Below the pieces are notes generated by a model. That model was not told the DNA's origin, did not search any database, and saw nothing but the letters and a program-made list of their open reading frames with translations. From positions 1,612,001 to 1,676,000 of the forward strand of contig NC_134022.1 of the NCBI RefSeq assembly GCF_040712315.1: a stretch of 64,000 bases of DNA, in the 5' to 3' direction. Shown here in pieces: positions 12,003 through 24,119 of the stretch. Source of the stretch: Castanea sativa. Its lineage: Eukaryota > Streptophyta > Magnoliopsida > Fagales > Fagaceae. A program made the position numbers and the translations under genes. Numbering within the stretch: position 1 is the stretch's first letter; every line of letters starts with the position of its first letter.

Positions 12003-12861
12003 TGTTATGTTCTAAAAGTTTAGAACAATTGGCAAATCGTGAACACACAAGAACATACAAGTTACAAAAAGAAGATTTCAAAATTTGCCTGGTTCGATCA
12101 ATTGAAGAACGGGCTCGACCGATTGAAAGTCGTATCTGTAGAATTTTAATTAAACCCAAATAGTAGTTCAAGCCCATTAAGGATTAGGGTTTCAGATCTA
12201 CTTCTCCCAGTATATAAGGAAACCCTAAGCATTTTTTTATAAAGCTTTTTAGAGAGAGAAGAGTGTGCCTTTTTTGTATTTAGAGTTTTGTTCCTAAAAA
12301 GTTATCTCATATCTTCTACCGGTGTTATTACTTGAAGAATTTTAAGATCTGGAGTTGTAGAAGTTGTTGCCTTCTCTAGTCATCAAAGGTGTTGATGATC
12401 TAAACCTTCAAGGGTGGTCTTGGAGTCACAAACAGGAGAGTTTGTGTTGCTAAACTTTTGAGTGGGATCTCAAAATCACAAACGTGGATGTTTGTGTTTT
12501 GCAAAGACTAAAGAAAGAAGTAGTCCGTGGACTCGGAGCTATCATAGGGTCATGGTAGTAAGTTTTCTACTCGAGTTAACAATAGGATGTTAGTGGTCCA
12601 AGTCGCTATTGTACAAATTTCAATTCTTTCGTAGTGGATTTGTTGTTTTACCTTGAGGATAGCTAGGTTAACTCCTTCTCAGGTTTTTTTTACAGGTTTG
12701 GTTTTCCTAAGTTATCATATAATTGTGTTCTTTATATTTCCACTGCTTTACATGATATGATTGTTATTGTTTTAACCTAAATCTGAATAATAAACCTAAG
12801 TATTCACTTGGTTAATTAATTAGGTTAAACAATCTAGTTTACAGAGGTCTAAACACGTACA
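12003..12861 (+). mobile_element. Solo LTR inserted in the gypsy relic
   Basis: This 859-bp block begins TGTTATGTTC and ends ACACGTACA (TG...CA). It is flanked on both sides by the 5-bp duplication GTTAG (11998..12002 and 12862..12866). On the plus strand it has a TATA-like AGTATATAAGG near 12210 followed by leader-like sequence. No internal retroelement genes or second LTR are present, so it is a solo LTR left by LTR-LTR recombination. It interrupts gypsy gag-pol sequence that resumes on either side, so it is younger than that relic. Confidence 0.83.
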
Positions 12862-12866
12862 GTTAG

Positions 12867-14140
12867 TCATTTCATTCTCATCATTCCTAGCATGAATAAG
12901 TATAGCCGCTATAGCTCTCCCTTATGGTGCTATGGTAGTCGGGTCTGCTAGACCTCTTACTATCGTGTGAGGTCTAGAGTTCCATCTGTAATTTTTTTGT
13001 CGAACATTTTTCTAAGTGTTCTACAATCTTTGGTCCAGTGGTGTACATATCAATGGAAACAACAATATAGAGGCTTTTGCTTGTCTTCTAAAGTAAGTTC
13101 TCGACCAGACTTGAAAAGCTTGAGTACTCCTTTAGCTACCCATTTGTCAATAATTGCATTCATTTCCATCTATAATTTTTATGTGAAACATTTTTCTAAG
13201 TGTTCTACAATCTTTGGTCCAGTGGTGTACATATCGATGAAAATGACAATATAGAGGCTTTTGCTTGTCTTCCAAAGTAGGTTCTTGACCGGACTTGAAA
13301 AGCTTAAGTATTCCTTCAGCTACCTATTTGTCAATAATTGCATTCATTTCTTCTTCAGTTCATGGGATATGAAGATACTCTTCTTGCTCTTCATTTTCCC
13401 TTTTACGTTTCACCCCAGCCATTGGTTTGTTGCTAAAGGCTATGAAAGCTTAATGAATATTCTTCTTGTCTAATCTAGGCTTTTTAGCAGTGAATAGTTG
13501 AATTGAAACCAATATTGTACGAGCTTTTTGGAGCAACTGGGCAAATTGAATGATATCAAGATTTTCTGAGTGTGCACAATACTCATGCGACATGTTATCA
13601 ATAAAAATTTCTACAAAACTCTTGCTCCTTTTACTACTCATAACAATTAAGATTAGCGTCTCTGAATCGCCGAATGTAATCAATGAATACTTTAGAAGGC
13701 TTTTGAATGATTTTGTGGAGGGTGATGATGGTGACCGTTTTCTCTCCATGGACATATTTTGAGCAAAAGCTTTCAACCATATTGTCCTATATAACGATGG
13801 AATCAGGCTAAAGAGTTGAATACCATGTGTATGCATGATCAGTGAGGGACTTTGAAGATTCCCTTAGACAAAGTTCTCCATTCCCCGCATGAGGACCCAT
13901 GGAATCTAGGAATTTGCTGCATGCTCTAGAACATTTCCTTTCCTCCCATCATAAAGAGTGAAGGTGAGAGTTTTGTATAACTTCGAATATGGCTTATTGA
14001 GTAATTCAGTTGGATATGGTGGTCTACAGACAAAGTTCCTTGCAACTCCTTTGGTTGCCTAATTCTTTCCATTTCCAATAATGCAGTAAGGTCGGATAAA
14101 GTAACCAGTTGATGGGGGTGCGACATTTTGCTTACCGAAT
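12867..14140 (-). pseudogene. Ty3/gypsy gag relic with internal tandem duplication
   Basis: On the minus strand, read from high to low coordinates, the relic shows LVTLSDLTALLEMERIRQP near 14100, then a gag core, then SFVEIFIDNMSHEYC followed by LDIIQFAQLLQKART near 13600. A zinc-ribbon-like CxFHRYVHH-type segment follows, in several frames, below 13280. Numerous stops and frameshifts show it is dead. A block of about 182 bp is tandemly duplicated (about 12980..13161 and 13162..13345), so the same gag piece occurs twice. The relic is split on its right by the element at 14141..15048. Confidence 0.65.
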
Positions 14141-14495
14141 CAATGTAGTTAATACCGTATTGTACCGGCCGATAAGGCCAAAATTTTCTGTACCAATGAG
14201 TGCACCGGTACATAAACACCCTTATTTCATTTCAGATTAAATACCGCTACATCGGGGTTGTTTTGGCCGTATCAAGATAAATACCAGATTTTGGCTAGTA
14301 AATGGTTGTCGGACCGGTAATGTTCCTCCCTATAGTGACTCAAAAAAATGATCAAGTGAACTTCTTTTCTTCTCATCATGTCGGATTGAATCTTTTCTTC
14401 TCTTTCACGTCCTCACACTGGCCATGAGAAGCTACTGATCAGTAGCATTGGAGATTTAGTAAGCTAGAAAACAAAGTTGAATCTGAAATTTTGAA

Positions 14496-14545
<50 letters not shown>

Positions 14546-14936
14546 AAAAGTGTGGAAGAGAAAGAAATAAGGTGTTAGGTGTTAGGAGTAGAAAATGTTA
14601 GGTTGGAAGTCATAAGATGAAAAGACATGTTGGCATTAGTTATTTTTACTTTTTTTTTTCTTTGGTTTTATCACCCACTACACTAGGCATTAGTTTTGAT
14701 GAATGTTCAATGCTACTTTAACCTTTTACCAGCCACTCCAAGGGCTACCCAAAGTGACTACCATAGTTACTATTTTTTTTTATTGGTTTTTAATTTTTAA
14801 TTTTTGGGTACTTATAAGGTTAGCTAGTATGATTTTGGGCTAAAATTGGACTAAGGCCTATTGGGTTAAATTTTATTTGTAAAGATCCATAACAATTTTT
14901 ATGGGCTTTTATTAAATATTTAAAATTATGAACATG

Positions 14937-14967
<31 letters not shown>

Positions 14968-15048
14968 ATGTATATATTAAAAAATAGTGGTAAACCCAAA
15001 ACGGTACACTAGTATCAATCGGTACCGATATATTTCGTTTCCCTGACC
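14141..15048. mobile_element. CGGTACC-rich TIR element, copy 1 (inverted relative to copy 2)
   Basis: The left end CAATGTAGTTAATACCGTAT matches the inverted right end of the element at 16840..17381. The right part (ACGGTACACTAGTATC, preceded by a (GT)n tract at about 14947..14967) matches the inverted left part of that element. It is therefore a second copy in opposite orientation, sharing the internal dinucleotide repeat. Its right boundary is eroded. It also contains a long (GA)n run at about 14503..14541. Confidence 0.6.
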
Positions 15049-15450
15049 CAACTGAAATGGCCTCTAGTACAAAATTGACTCTCTTGCACCAAATTAAAGA
15101 TTTCCCGTGGATGACCCTCTTTCTTACTATGTTCTTAGGTTTAGACCTTTAGGTGGTGGTTAGACATCTAGTTCTTGAGCCTTTCTTAAGACACATACAG
15201 ATTCAAAAAGTTCATAGTGGGTTTGCTGCGTTCCTTGTAACATCTCAAGAAGAAAATAGAATCATTGGTCAGAATTCTCTTGATTAACTTCAGGTTAGTT
15301 GGGTTGTTCATCAATTACAGCTGGACCATCATGGCTTTATGTTGCTGGATGGCTATTATTTTAAATTACTTCTTGCCTGCTATTTTGTAGCCTAGGAGGA
15401 ATGGTAAATATTCATTTTTAGTTGGCTTCCCAGTGGAGTTGCCAAAATTT
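15049..15450 (-). pseudogene. Probable N-terminal continuation of the gypsy relic
   Basis: The minus strand shows scattered, frame-broken sequence that would be collinear with the gag relic to the left once the inserted element is removed. No diagnostic motif is strong enough for a firm call. Confidence 0.3.
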
Positions 15451-16839
15451 TTGTTGCCAATATAAAGATTATGGTAAATATTCATTTTGTTCATCACATT
15501 TTAGCTTAACACTCAAGTTAGGCCTAACAAAGATTATGAGAAGACCTCAAAAGTTTTTCCTACAATAATGGGTCAGCATAAAGAGAAAATGGCATGCTAC
15601 AACAAGTACTTGAAAATCATCTAAAACTGTAATATGACAGAATAAACGTCTATCAATTCTTGTGTCTACATTAGAAAATTCTTGTGTCCCATCATCAGAA
15701 GGATTTTGTGAAGATTTCTCTACCATCATACTAACATGAGGGAAAAATTCCATGGTTACTAATACATTATAGCCCTCAACCGAAAAACAATAAACAAAGA
15801 TTAAAAGCTCAATCTTAATAAGTACAACAAACAAATAAATAAATATATATATTGTAAGTGAGGGAGACTATTTTGGGAGTACTAGTAAGTGAAAATAGAA
15901 AGGAGAGAGGGTAGTGTTTAGCCATTTTCGGCTATGGTGCTGGTGGGTATTTATGTTGATGGGATTTCATTGCTGGAGTGGGGATGAATGTTTATGGGTA
16001 TGTCTATGAGAGATATTTATGAGCTAAAAGCTATTAGGCTAAGAAGCTAATTTAAGAACTAAAAGCGAAGAGGCTAAGTGGGTAATTTATGAACTAAGAC
16101 GCTGATTTATGAGCTAAAAATTAGATGGTAGGTGGGGAATTTATGAGGGACTAATGTGTGTTTAAAGGGTTGGCGATGAGTCTTAGTGGAGTTTAAAGGA
16201 GTGATTAGCAAACAAATCTTAGAGAAAATCAGGCCTAATCATAGTAAAATGTCATAAGATCTATCCTAAGATTTGTCTAAAAATGGATTGATTACTTTTT
16301 GGAGTTTTTTGCTTCTTTTAGTAAAGGAGGCTATAAGCTGAGATCCATTTAATCTTAGCATTAAATGATGAGATTGTGAGGATTATCCTCAGCCAATAAG
16401 ATTAGAGCATGCATTGGGGCTAGTGATCTTATTAGCTACTACTATAATCAAAGTTTCAAAAGCTGATTATGTCACCCCAAGCTAGGTGTCAACCAAAGAA
16501 CCCCTTGTCGGAAACCATACTAGAAATCTCATTGGGCCCTCCAAATCACATTTCCCTAAGTCTTCCCTTAAGGGTTCACGTGCTTGGTTCATGAACCAAA
16601 CAAAATACATTTTTAGCAAGAAAATAAGCTATTTAGTTAAGAGTTTAGGAACTTTGAGGTTAGTTATGGTCTCCCTTGTTCTTCGACCAAATTTTGGGGA
16701 ACAAAGAGAGTGTTGGTTGCCACTAGCTTTTATGTGTCAGTCCCAACTGTTGGGTCTTCTCAAAATCCATGGGAAAGAAGATTTAGCCCCAACTTAACAT
16801 GTGTCCCTCTTGGAATTGATTTTATGGACTAAGTTGTGA
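15451..16839. other. Spacer, no supported gene
   Basis: The region at 16020..16140 contains degenerate short repeats of the AGCTAAAA/GCTAAGA type. The 103-codon open frame at 16486..16797 has no recognisable motif and normal stop-rich surroundings, so it is not called a gene. Confidence 0.4.
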
Positions 16840-17381
16840 GCAAGGAAGTCAATACCGTACCGGAGGCTGTACCGGTTTGGCCACCGGTACGATATATTTC
16901 GGATACCGGTCAATACTGGTGTACCGTTTTGGGTTTACCGCTATTTTATATACACACACACACACACACACACCAAAATCTCTAGAACCATGTTTATAAA
17001 CATATAATATTTCACTTATATTATAGTAAATATAAAAGTTTATCATAAAACATTATCTCAATTCAGAACAAATTATTCATAATTTTAAACTTTAGTATCA
17101 ATTAAAAGAAAAAAAAAACACAATATAAAAAATAGAAAGCTTAGTTGTTCATTGCATACTAAGAAAACAAATAATACTAATAAGTTAATGTAAATAAGTT
17201 ACCATTATGCCCTTACAAAAATTCAAAAATTACAAAAAAAAAAAAAAAAAAGAAGTTTTTTCTGTATCGGCCGGTATTGCCCGAAATTGGCCGGTACGCG
17301 GCCGGTATTTTTTTCGGTACAATATAGAAGTGTACCGGTACCGGTGCACTGGCCGGTACCGGTACGGTATCGATCACCTTG
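16840..17381. mobile_element. CGGTACC-rich hAT-like TIR element, copy 2
   Basis: The left end CAAGGAAGTCAATACCGTAC and the inverted right end CAAGGTGATCGATACCGTAC form long TIRs rich in CCGGTACC. An 8-bp target duplication, GTTGTGAG, flanks it at 16832..16839 and 17382..17389, pointing to the hAT superfamily. The interior is AT-rich, has a (CA)n tract (about 16950..16972) and lacks transposase. The 542-bp copy is better preserved than that at 14141..15048. Confidence 0.8.
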
Positions 17382-17559
17382 GTTGTGAGTCTTAGCTGCC
17401 ATTTGATTGAGTTGATACTAATAAGTAATCTGCCCAATTGTCTTAATTACATGTTTGGGCCTCACTTGCCATGGGTTTGTAATATGATTTGAAATAAATA
17501 AGTGCCATGGGTTTATGATATGATTATTAGTTTCTAAAAAAAGTGATATAACTACTGGA

Positions 17560-17960
17560 TAATTCTATTTGCCAAAGTTTGTTAGCATTGGGGGTTGAGT
17601 AAAATATTTATATTTGCCAATCATAGTATTTTGCCAAGTATGGTTAGTTTTGGGCTTAGAAATTATATGGTTTGCCAAACATTAATAGTCTTGGGCTTTT
17701 GAGATAATTATGATAATATTTGCAGAATAATATTGGTCTACAAAATAATTGTGTGCCAAGCGGTAATTGTCTTGGGCTTTAAAATGTTTGTTTCCCAAGA
17801 AGTAATTGTCTTAGGCTTTAAAATATTTGTTTGCCAACCACTAATCGTCTTGCGCTTTTGATATTACTAAGTATTTAGATTGAGATTTGATATAAATATT
17901 ACAGGTAGTTAGCTTGGGCTTTGATAACTATTGCCAAGTGGTTGGCTTGGGCTTTGATGA
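17560..17960. repeat. Degenerate minisatellite, 39-bp unit
   Basis: The motif TAATTGTCTTGGGCTTT recurs in variant form at 17683, 17764, 17803 and 17842. The last three are spaced exactly 39 bp apart, and each is followed by an ATTTGTTTGCCAA-like piece. Further TTGGGCTT pieces lie on both sides. No gene overlaps it. Confidence 0.65.
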
Positions 17961-18436
17961 TGCGATATTTCTTTGGGCATGGGCTTGGATAAAATGAGTT
18001 GTATGTATTGGGCTCATAGGGCTGGTTTGGGTCTTGCCAAGAAATGTTGAAATAGGCTAAGATATGTGGATTTTGGGCTTTATGATAATGGTTTATGTTT
18101 GTGGCCTAATTTGGTAATGAAATAGGAGATATTTGTGGGGGACCAAAATAATTTGTGGAGCTTATTTGGGCATTTTTGGTGAGTGGTAAATGAGATCAAA
18201 TAGAATTTGGAGATGTAGCATGTGTGAAAAATTGCACCTCAACAACTTGTTTATTTTATCTAAAAACTTTATGATTTTATCATTACTTTTTTCTAAGTTT
18301 TAAGGGAGATAAACCTAATATTTCATTATCAATTTCACAAATTTTAGTCCCTAAAACTAAGTATCACACCTCTCTCTATAAAATAAAAGAGGTATAGCAA
18401 TTCAAACAGGACCAAATTCTTAGACCTCTCTAATAC

Positions 18437-19152
18437 ATGGGTTTTACTTCCCATTCTTACCAATTCTCATTGGGAAAATACTGAGACAATGTAGGATGTT
18501 TCTATATTAGGATTTTCCGAATTTGCGGTAAACTACAAAGTTGTAGATATTTGAGTATTCTTTCCATGACCGTAAGAATCAGGTCAATCGGACATCTACA
18601 CAAGAAGTTATTGAAAAATATGTTAAATTCTATGAGGATGTGGTGTAAAACTTATGTTTTACCTCTCCAATCCCAACATGCCACATCATTTTATCACATA
18701 TTTAAGAATAAGCACAATCATATCCAATCAATTCCAATACCCATATATAAATTCAACCAAATTGGGAGTTTGTTGAGATGTTATTAGGTGTGGTAGGATG
18801 TATTGAATTTTAAGTAAAATACTAATGTGGCAATCTCTTATTGAATGGTGTAAAATATGGGTTTTACTCCCCATTCTCCAATCCTAACATCCCACATCAT
18901 TTTATCACATATTTAAGAATAAGCACAATCATATCCAATCAATTCCAATACTCATATATAAATTCAACTAAATTGGGAGTTTGTTGAGATGTTATTAGAG
19001 GTGGTAGAATGTATTGAATTTTAAGTAAAATACTGATGTGACAATCTCTTATTGAATAGTGTAAAGTATGGGTTTTACTCCCCATTCTTACAAATTCTCA
19101 TTGGGAAAATCCTAAGACAATGTAGGATGTTTCTATATTAGAATTTTTTCAA
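18437..19152. repeat. Tandem duplication of a roughly 205-bp unit between direct repeats
   Basis: Two adjacent near-identical units start at GGTGTAAAA (18642 and 18847), and a third partial start lies at 19058. Outside them, a second direct repeat (ATGGGTTTTACT...TCTCATTGGGAAAAT) occurs at about 18437 and 19069, each followed by ACAATGTAGGATGTTTC. This reads as a local duplication inside a larger duplication. It is non-coding. Confidence 0.7.
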
Positions 19153-20527
19153 TTTTGGCTTTAACAAATTTTTTCTACCCTTTTTTATTTTCACACTTTT
19201 TAAACTTATTTAATACTTCAAGAACCATGCCCCCATTGATCTTAACCATTGGATTCTCTTGGTTGCATGTCTACATGATTAACTGACTAGTTTTAATCAC
19301 CTACAAGAGAAAAATACACGTAATGAGGATATTTAAGGTAAAACTTCTAAACTCATATATTTATGTATAATTAAACATTTAATTGATGTGATATTTCCTA
19401 CAAAAATTAAGATAATATTGTAATTTTAAACAATTATCAAATAGAAGAAACTAAAGTTTAACATATTTTGATCAAGAATCTTGTAATTCAATCGATAAGT
19501 ACTTTTTTTTTTTTTTTTTCAAATGACACATACAATATTCAAATCCACCTCCAATAATTAAATTATCCAAAAAAAAAAAAAGGTTAACATGTTTGGCTAA
19601 TCTTATTTTATTCATTTATTTAACTAGATATTACTTTTTAGAGCAATTATTTTAATTATTTTTTAAAAAAGCTAAATGGTTACTTTTACTTTACAATACT
19701 TGCTTTTTAAACACGATAAGATAACCTAAGCTAACCCAAACATACAAGCAAGAAAACAAAACCTCGTCACCACCACATTCACCTATGCCATTCTTATTTC
19801 TTACAACACAACGTAATATAAGCCGAAATTCTCGCGGGAGACCAGCCCAGACCAGACGGTATAATGTTCTGTTTTCATACGAAGAATATTTCTTGGTAGA
19901 GAACAAACTGCAAAAAGAGCATATATATATGTAATGTAAGCCACAAAATTATTGATTTCATGTATCCCTCGCACGTAAGTGTCAATGGCTGTGAAATTTT
20001 TTGTAAAGATCGAATACAGTCAAAGTCTTAAAGTGACAATATAATATGGTCAGTGTCAGAGAGACCACAAGGAAAAGGAAAAAAAGAAAAAAAGAAAAAA
20101 AGGCGAGAGCAACGAGGAGGCCAATATATATCATTTTGCAATCTATTGCTTTATGATTGACGCCACTCTGACCCTTTGTCGTAATAGCAGCTTGCTTGCT
20201 TGCTGTGTCCTTTCGTTTCACATCGATCTTTACGGGCAGTAGGGACCTCAAGAGTTATAGGGACGAGAGATATATGGAAGAGAGGGTGATGGCGACCATA
20301 CCTCTCTGTAGTTTGGGTCCTGTCTTTGTCTACCCGGCATTCAAGGCGGGCGGGCTACTGTGATTTTCTTTACGATGATTCAAATACGTTCCTTTTTTGT
20401 GGGTATGGTATTTGACCTATTATTTATGTTAAAAGACAAAAAGTCTTACCGTATTGAACCCTATAACATAATGTATAAAAGATTGTCTTTACTTATTATA
20501 AAAAAGAAGAAGATTGTCTTTATATAG
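19153..20527. other. AT-rich spacer with polypurine tract
   Basis: No gene is supported. An A/G-only run at about 20068..20105 and a T run at 19504..19519 are present. The short open frames on the minus strand near 19691..20251 show no known motif. Confidence 0.4.
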
Positions 20528-20870
20528 GCTCATTATGCTTAATTGTATGATGAACAAGTAAGCATAATGGGCCTATGTCGATTGGACTTATATTCTAACA
20601 GCCCAACGCAAACTTATGTTGGGCTATTATTGGAGAAGGCTTGGTGTTAATGTTTAATAATTGATCATGAAGAGACAAATTGTAAATATATATGCCCATT
20701 ATGCTTACTTATATGATGAACAAGTAAGCATAATGGGCCTATGTTGATTGGACTTATATTCTAACAGCCCAACTCAAACTTATGTCGGGCTATTATTGGA
20801 GAAGGCTTGGTGTTAAGGTTAAATAATTGATCTTGAGGCGACAAATTGTAAATATAAGATACCCCATGTC
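20528..20870. repeat. 166-bp tandem duplication carrying a perfect hairpin
   Basis: The block starting TATGATGAACAAGTAAGC occurs at 20546 and 20712, 166 bp apart, with few differences. In the second unit the arms at 20694..20710 and 20722..20738 are a perfect 17-bp inverted repeat (GCCCATTATGCTTACTT) around an 11-nt loop. The first unit has a degraded version of the left arm. Each unit also contains a short GCCCAAC/GTTGGGC hairpin. Confidence 0.75.
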
Positions 20871-21023
20871 GATGCCTCGTGGCTACGATCACCTTGAACA
20901 ACGATACATCCTCTTTATACGTGTAGATAGGGTGGGAGGGATGAAATTATAATTTAATTAAAATAAAATAGATTATAGAACAATAGAATTGGTGTATCAA
21001 AAGCAAGATTGCAACTTTGCTAA

Positions 21024-21549
21024 AGGTACGTATGGTTCATTGAATGGAGATCACGATGAGTACGTATGGTACACTGAATGGAGATTACGATAGAAATTTT
21101 AATCTTCATTACTAGTAATAAAATGTGATGTAATGTAATAACTAAACTTATTCATTAGTTTGGTTGTGAGTTATAATATTAGAATGGAACTTAATATTTA
21201 TTTTAGGAAATATTTTACTTATACAATTATATTTCCTTAAATTTGTTATTTTTTAATTTAAGAGAAATATGTGTTAATTTTTATGATTTTTTATTTTTAT
21301 AATTGTTAGATGTATATGGAAAGTTTGTTTATTTGAAAATATATTAAGTTTTAAAATTATTGCACTTACTAAGGAATAACTAATACAACATTTTAAAGAG
21401 GAATAATTATTCCTCATTTTGAAGAATAGCTATTCATAAGGAATGACTATTCTTTGTAATAATAACATAACCAAATTAAAGAATAACTAAATCTTAGGAA
21501 TAACTATTATATTACAATATCTATTACAATCTACCAAACATGCCCTAAT
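21024..21549. mobile_element. Probable PIF/Harbinger-type MITE
   Basis: The left edge (GTACGTATGGTTCATTGAAT) and the inverted right edge (GGGCATGTTTGGTAGATTG) resemble Tourist-like ends. A 36-bp block at the left edge is tandemly repeated (21025 and 21060). The interior is AT-rich and non-coding. No target duplication was fixed. Confidence 0.45.
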
Positions 21550-22209
21550 TGATATAATCACTTTATACTATAAACCTTCACGTGCAAATTAAATTTATTT
21601 ATCATATAAGTCAATAAATTAAGAGTAACACAAAGTAATTATTCTAAATTCATATTTTCATTATAGTCACTTTTACACATATTTATCTAATTAAAATAAC
21701 TTTTTTTTAAAAGTACAATAACTTATGAAAATATATATTGAAGCAAAAGAAAAATCAAATCAAATAACCTACCTATAAGATAAAGGACCATTAATTCTTT
21801 TTTTTCTTTTTCTTTTTTTAAAGCCGGTACAAATGGGAAATGGGAAAAGTTATAAAAGAAAAAAAAAGAAAAGAAAGGAAAAACAAAAACTTAGAAAAAA
21901 ATGGTATAACAAAGTAATAGAGGAAACATGTGGCTTGATGATTTGCACTGATAGTCTTTTTTTATTTATTTTTTAATTGACGTGATGTGATAATTAATAG
22001 GTACAAGCAAGCAAATGCAAACTTGTAAACGTGAAGAAAAATTGAAGATAAAGAGAGATAAAGATATAAGGTGTAGACATGTTCATATGTTAAAATGATG
22101 TGTAAATGCATTTTATTGATCGGATTTTATTTTATTTTATTGTGAAACAATCTTAAATAAAATATTAAGACATATAAATTACTAGTTTATTATTTAATAG
22201 AGGGGATCT
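21550..22209. other. AT-rich spacer left of the copia relic
   Basis: The copia 3' LTR would be expected here, but no TG...CA block pairing with the other end was found. No gene is seen. Confidence 0.4.
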
Positions 22210-22828
22210 TCTTTATTTGGGGACTTTAAACCATTGCTTATGTTGCCTATATGGTTGAGCTGACCTTAATAATAGAATGAAGTGACATTTAATCTTAATG
22301 TGCTTTGTACACTCATAGAAAAAGTCATTACTGGCAATTTGAATAGCATTTGTATTGCTAAAATGGATTGGGTCATAGCAAAATAATCAACTCCAAGATC
22401 TTGTAGTAGCCAACGTAGCCACAAAATTTTGGTTGAGGTGTTTGCAACTGCATGATATTCTACCTTAGTGCTAGAGCGAGCTACGATCGATAGCTTGTTT
22501 CAGCTTCACCAAGAGATAGGATAATCACCAAGAATAATGCAATAGCCTGTCCCAGTCTACATTCAAGTAGTCTTAGAGAGTCAATGAATGATGACTGGGA
22601 AGAAAAGTGAGGTTCATGAAACACTGTGCCTTTCAAATCACGAAGAATTTTGTGAACAGCGGCATAGTGGGAGGAGGTGCAGCCATAAATTGATTGACAA
22701 TGTGGAGTGCATAGGATATGTTTAGGCATGTGATGGTGAGGTAGACCAAAGTGCCAACTAGCTGTCTGCAGAGAGTGGCATCAGGACAAGGTTCTCCATC
22801 GTAAGCAATCAGATAACTATTGTATTTA

Positions 22829-23058
22829 GGGTGTGTTTAGATACAACTTATTACTGAAAATTAAAAATTAAAAACTGAAAACATGATAGCAAAATAATTT
22901 TTAAATATATAAATAGTGTTGTAAGATCCAATTTTAAAGTTGTTTTGTTTTAAAAAAGTAATTTGTGGATCTCATAAATAGTACACGAAACCCACAAAAA
23001 ACGCATGGGACATCTGAAACACAGACATTGAACGCTAAACGTTGTATCAAACGGATAC
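22829..23058. mobile_element. Tourist-like MITE in the copia RT
   Basis: Its TIRs are GGGTGTGTTTAGATACAAC and, inverted from the right end, GTATCCGTTTGATACAAC. A 3-bp TTA target duplication lies at 22826..22828 and 23059..23061, diagnostic of PIF/Harbinger. Removing the MITE and one TTA restores continuity of the copia reading frame across the site, confirming the boundaries. Confidence 0.85.
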
Positions 23059-24119
23059 TTAATAGGTGTGATGATTATCTTACTATGATCAATAACACCA
23101 ACTCGAGAGATGAGATTAAAGGTGTGCTTGACTTGAGTAAGGTAGTAATAATTTGATGAGGAGACCTCAAGTCCAAGAAAGTAGTTGAAGGGCCTAGATC
23201 TTCCATCTCAAATTGCACTAAGGAACTATCTAAGATTTTGGATGCCCTGCACTTCATCACTGTAATGGTCATATTATCAACATGTAACTAGAGAATGGTA
23301 ATACCAAAATCAGAGCAACGAAGGAATAGCTCCAAGTCATAAGAACTAGCCAAGAACCCATGTTGGGAGATGATAGAACTCAACTTGGAAAACCATTCTT
23401 GTGTGGCTTGCATGAGTCCATATATAGAGTGCCTGTCCTGTAGTCAGCATACTTTTTTTAGAGAATCCTAGAGGATAAGAGTCATTGTAGGAGTTGCATG
23501 TAGACTTCCTCTGCGTGCTTTCCATTAAGGAAAAAAAAATTTCTTGACATCCAACTGAAAGAGAGTTCATTTGCTAAAAGCAAAAGCCCAATGAGTGTTT
23601 TGACAGAGAAAGGTGAACAACCGGGAAAAATGTCTTCTCATAGTCAATCCCATAATTATAAATGAATCATTGGCAACCAGATGAGCCTTGTAGCAATTAT
23701 TAGTGCCATCTAATTAACTCTTGATATTGTATACCCACTTACAACCTATAGTAGATTTGCCAGCTAATAGATCAACTATATCCCAAGTCTCTATCTTATG
23801 CAATGCACTATTACTTCATAACTTTTGTTATCATAATGGGTTAGAAAAGGCCTCACTGAAAGTGTGAACTCTTCATGAAGAGAGGCCAGGGAAAAAAGAA
23901 ATGGAAGTACTAACACGAACATGAGAGAGAAGAATTCTTACCTGATGAAAGTGACGAGGCTCAAAAAAGGAGTCAGAATCTATAGTTGAGGCAGAATTAA
24001 AGGACTCGTTGAAGGTGGGGGCGGGTGGCTGGCTCCTAATTGGATGGGATTTCAGGCAATAAACTAGGAATTGAAGAGGTGCGTGAGGGGCTCTAGGTAC
24101 AGCCCAGGGGTTCAAACGA

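Noticed and set aside
16486..16797. 103-codon open frame
   Set aside because: No recognisable motif; composition is like the surrounding spacer.
17560..19152. CRISPR-like regular repeats
   Set aside because: Units are contiguous or degenerate without unique spacers of constant size, and the genome is plant nuclear DNA; these are minisatellite and duplication repeats.
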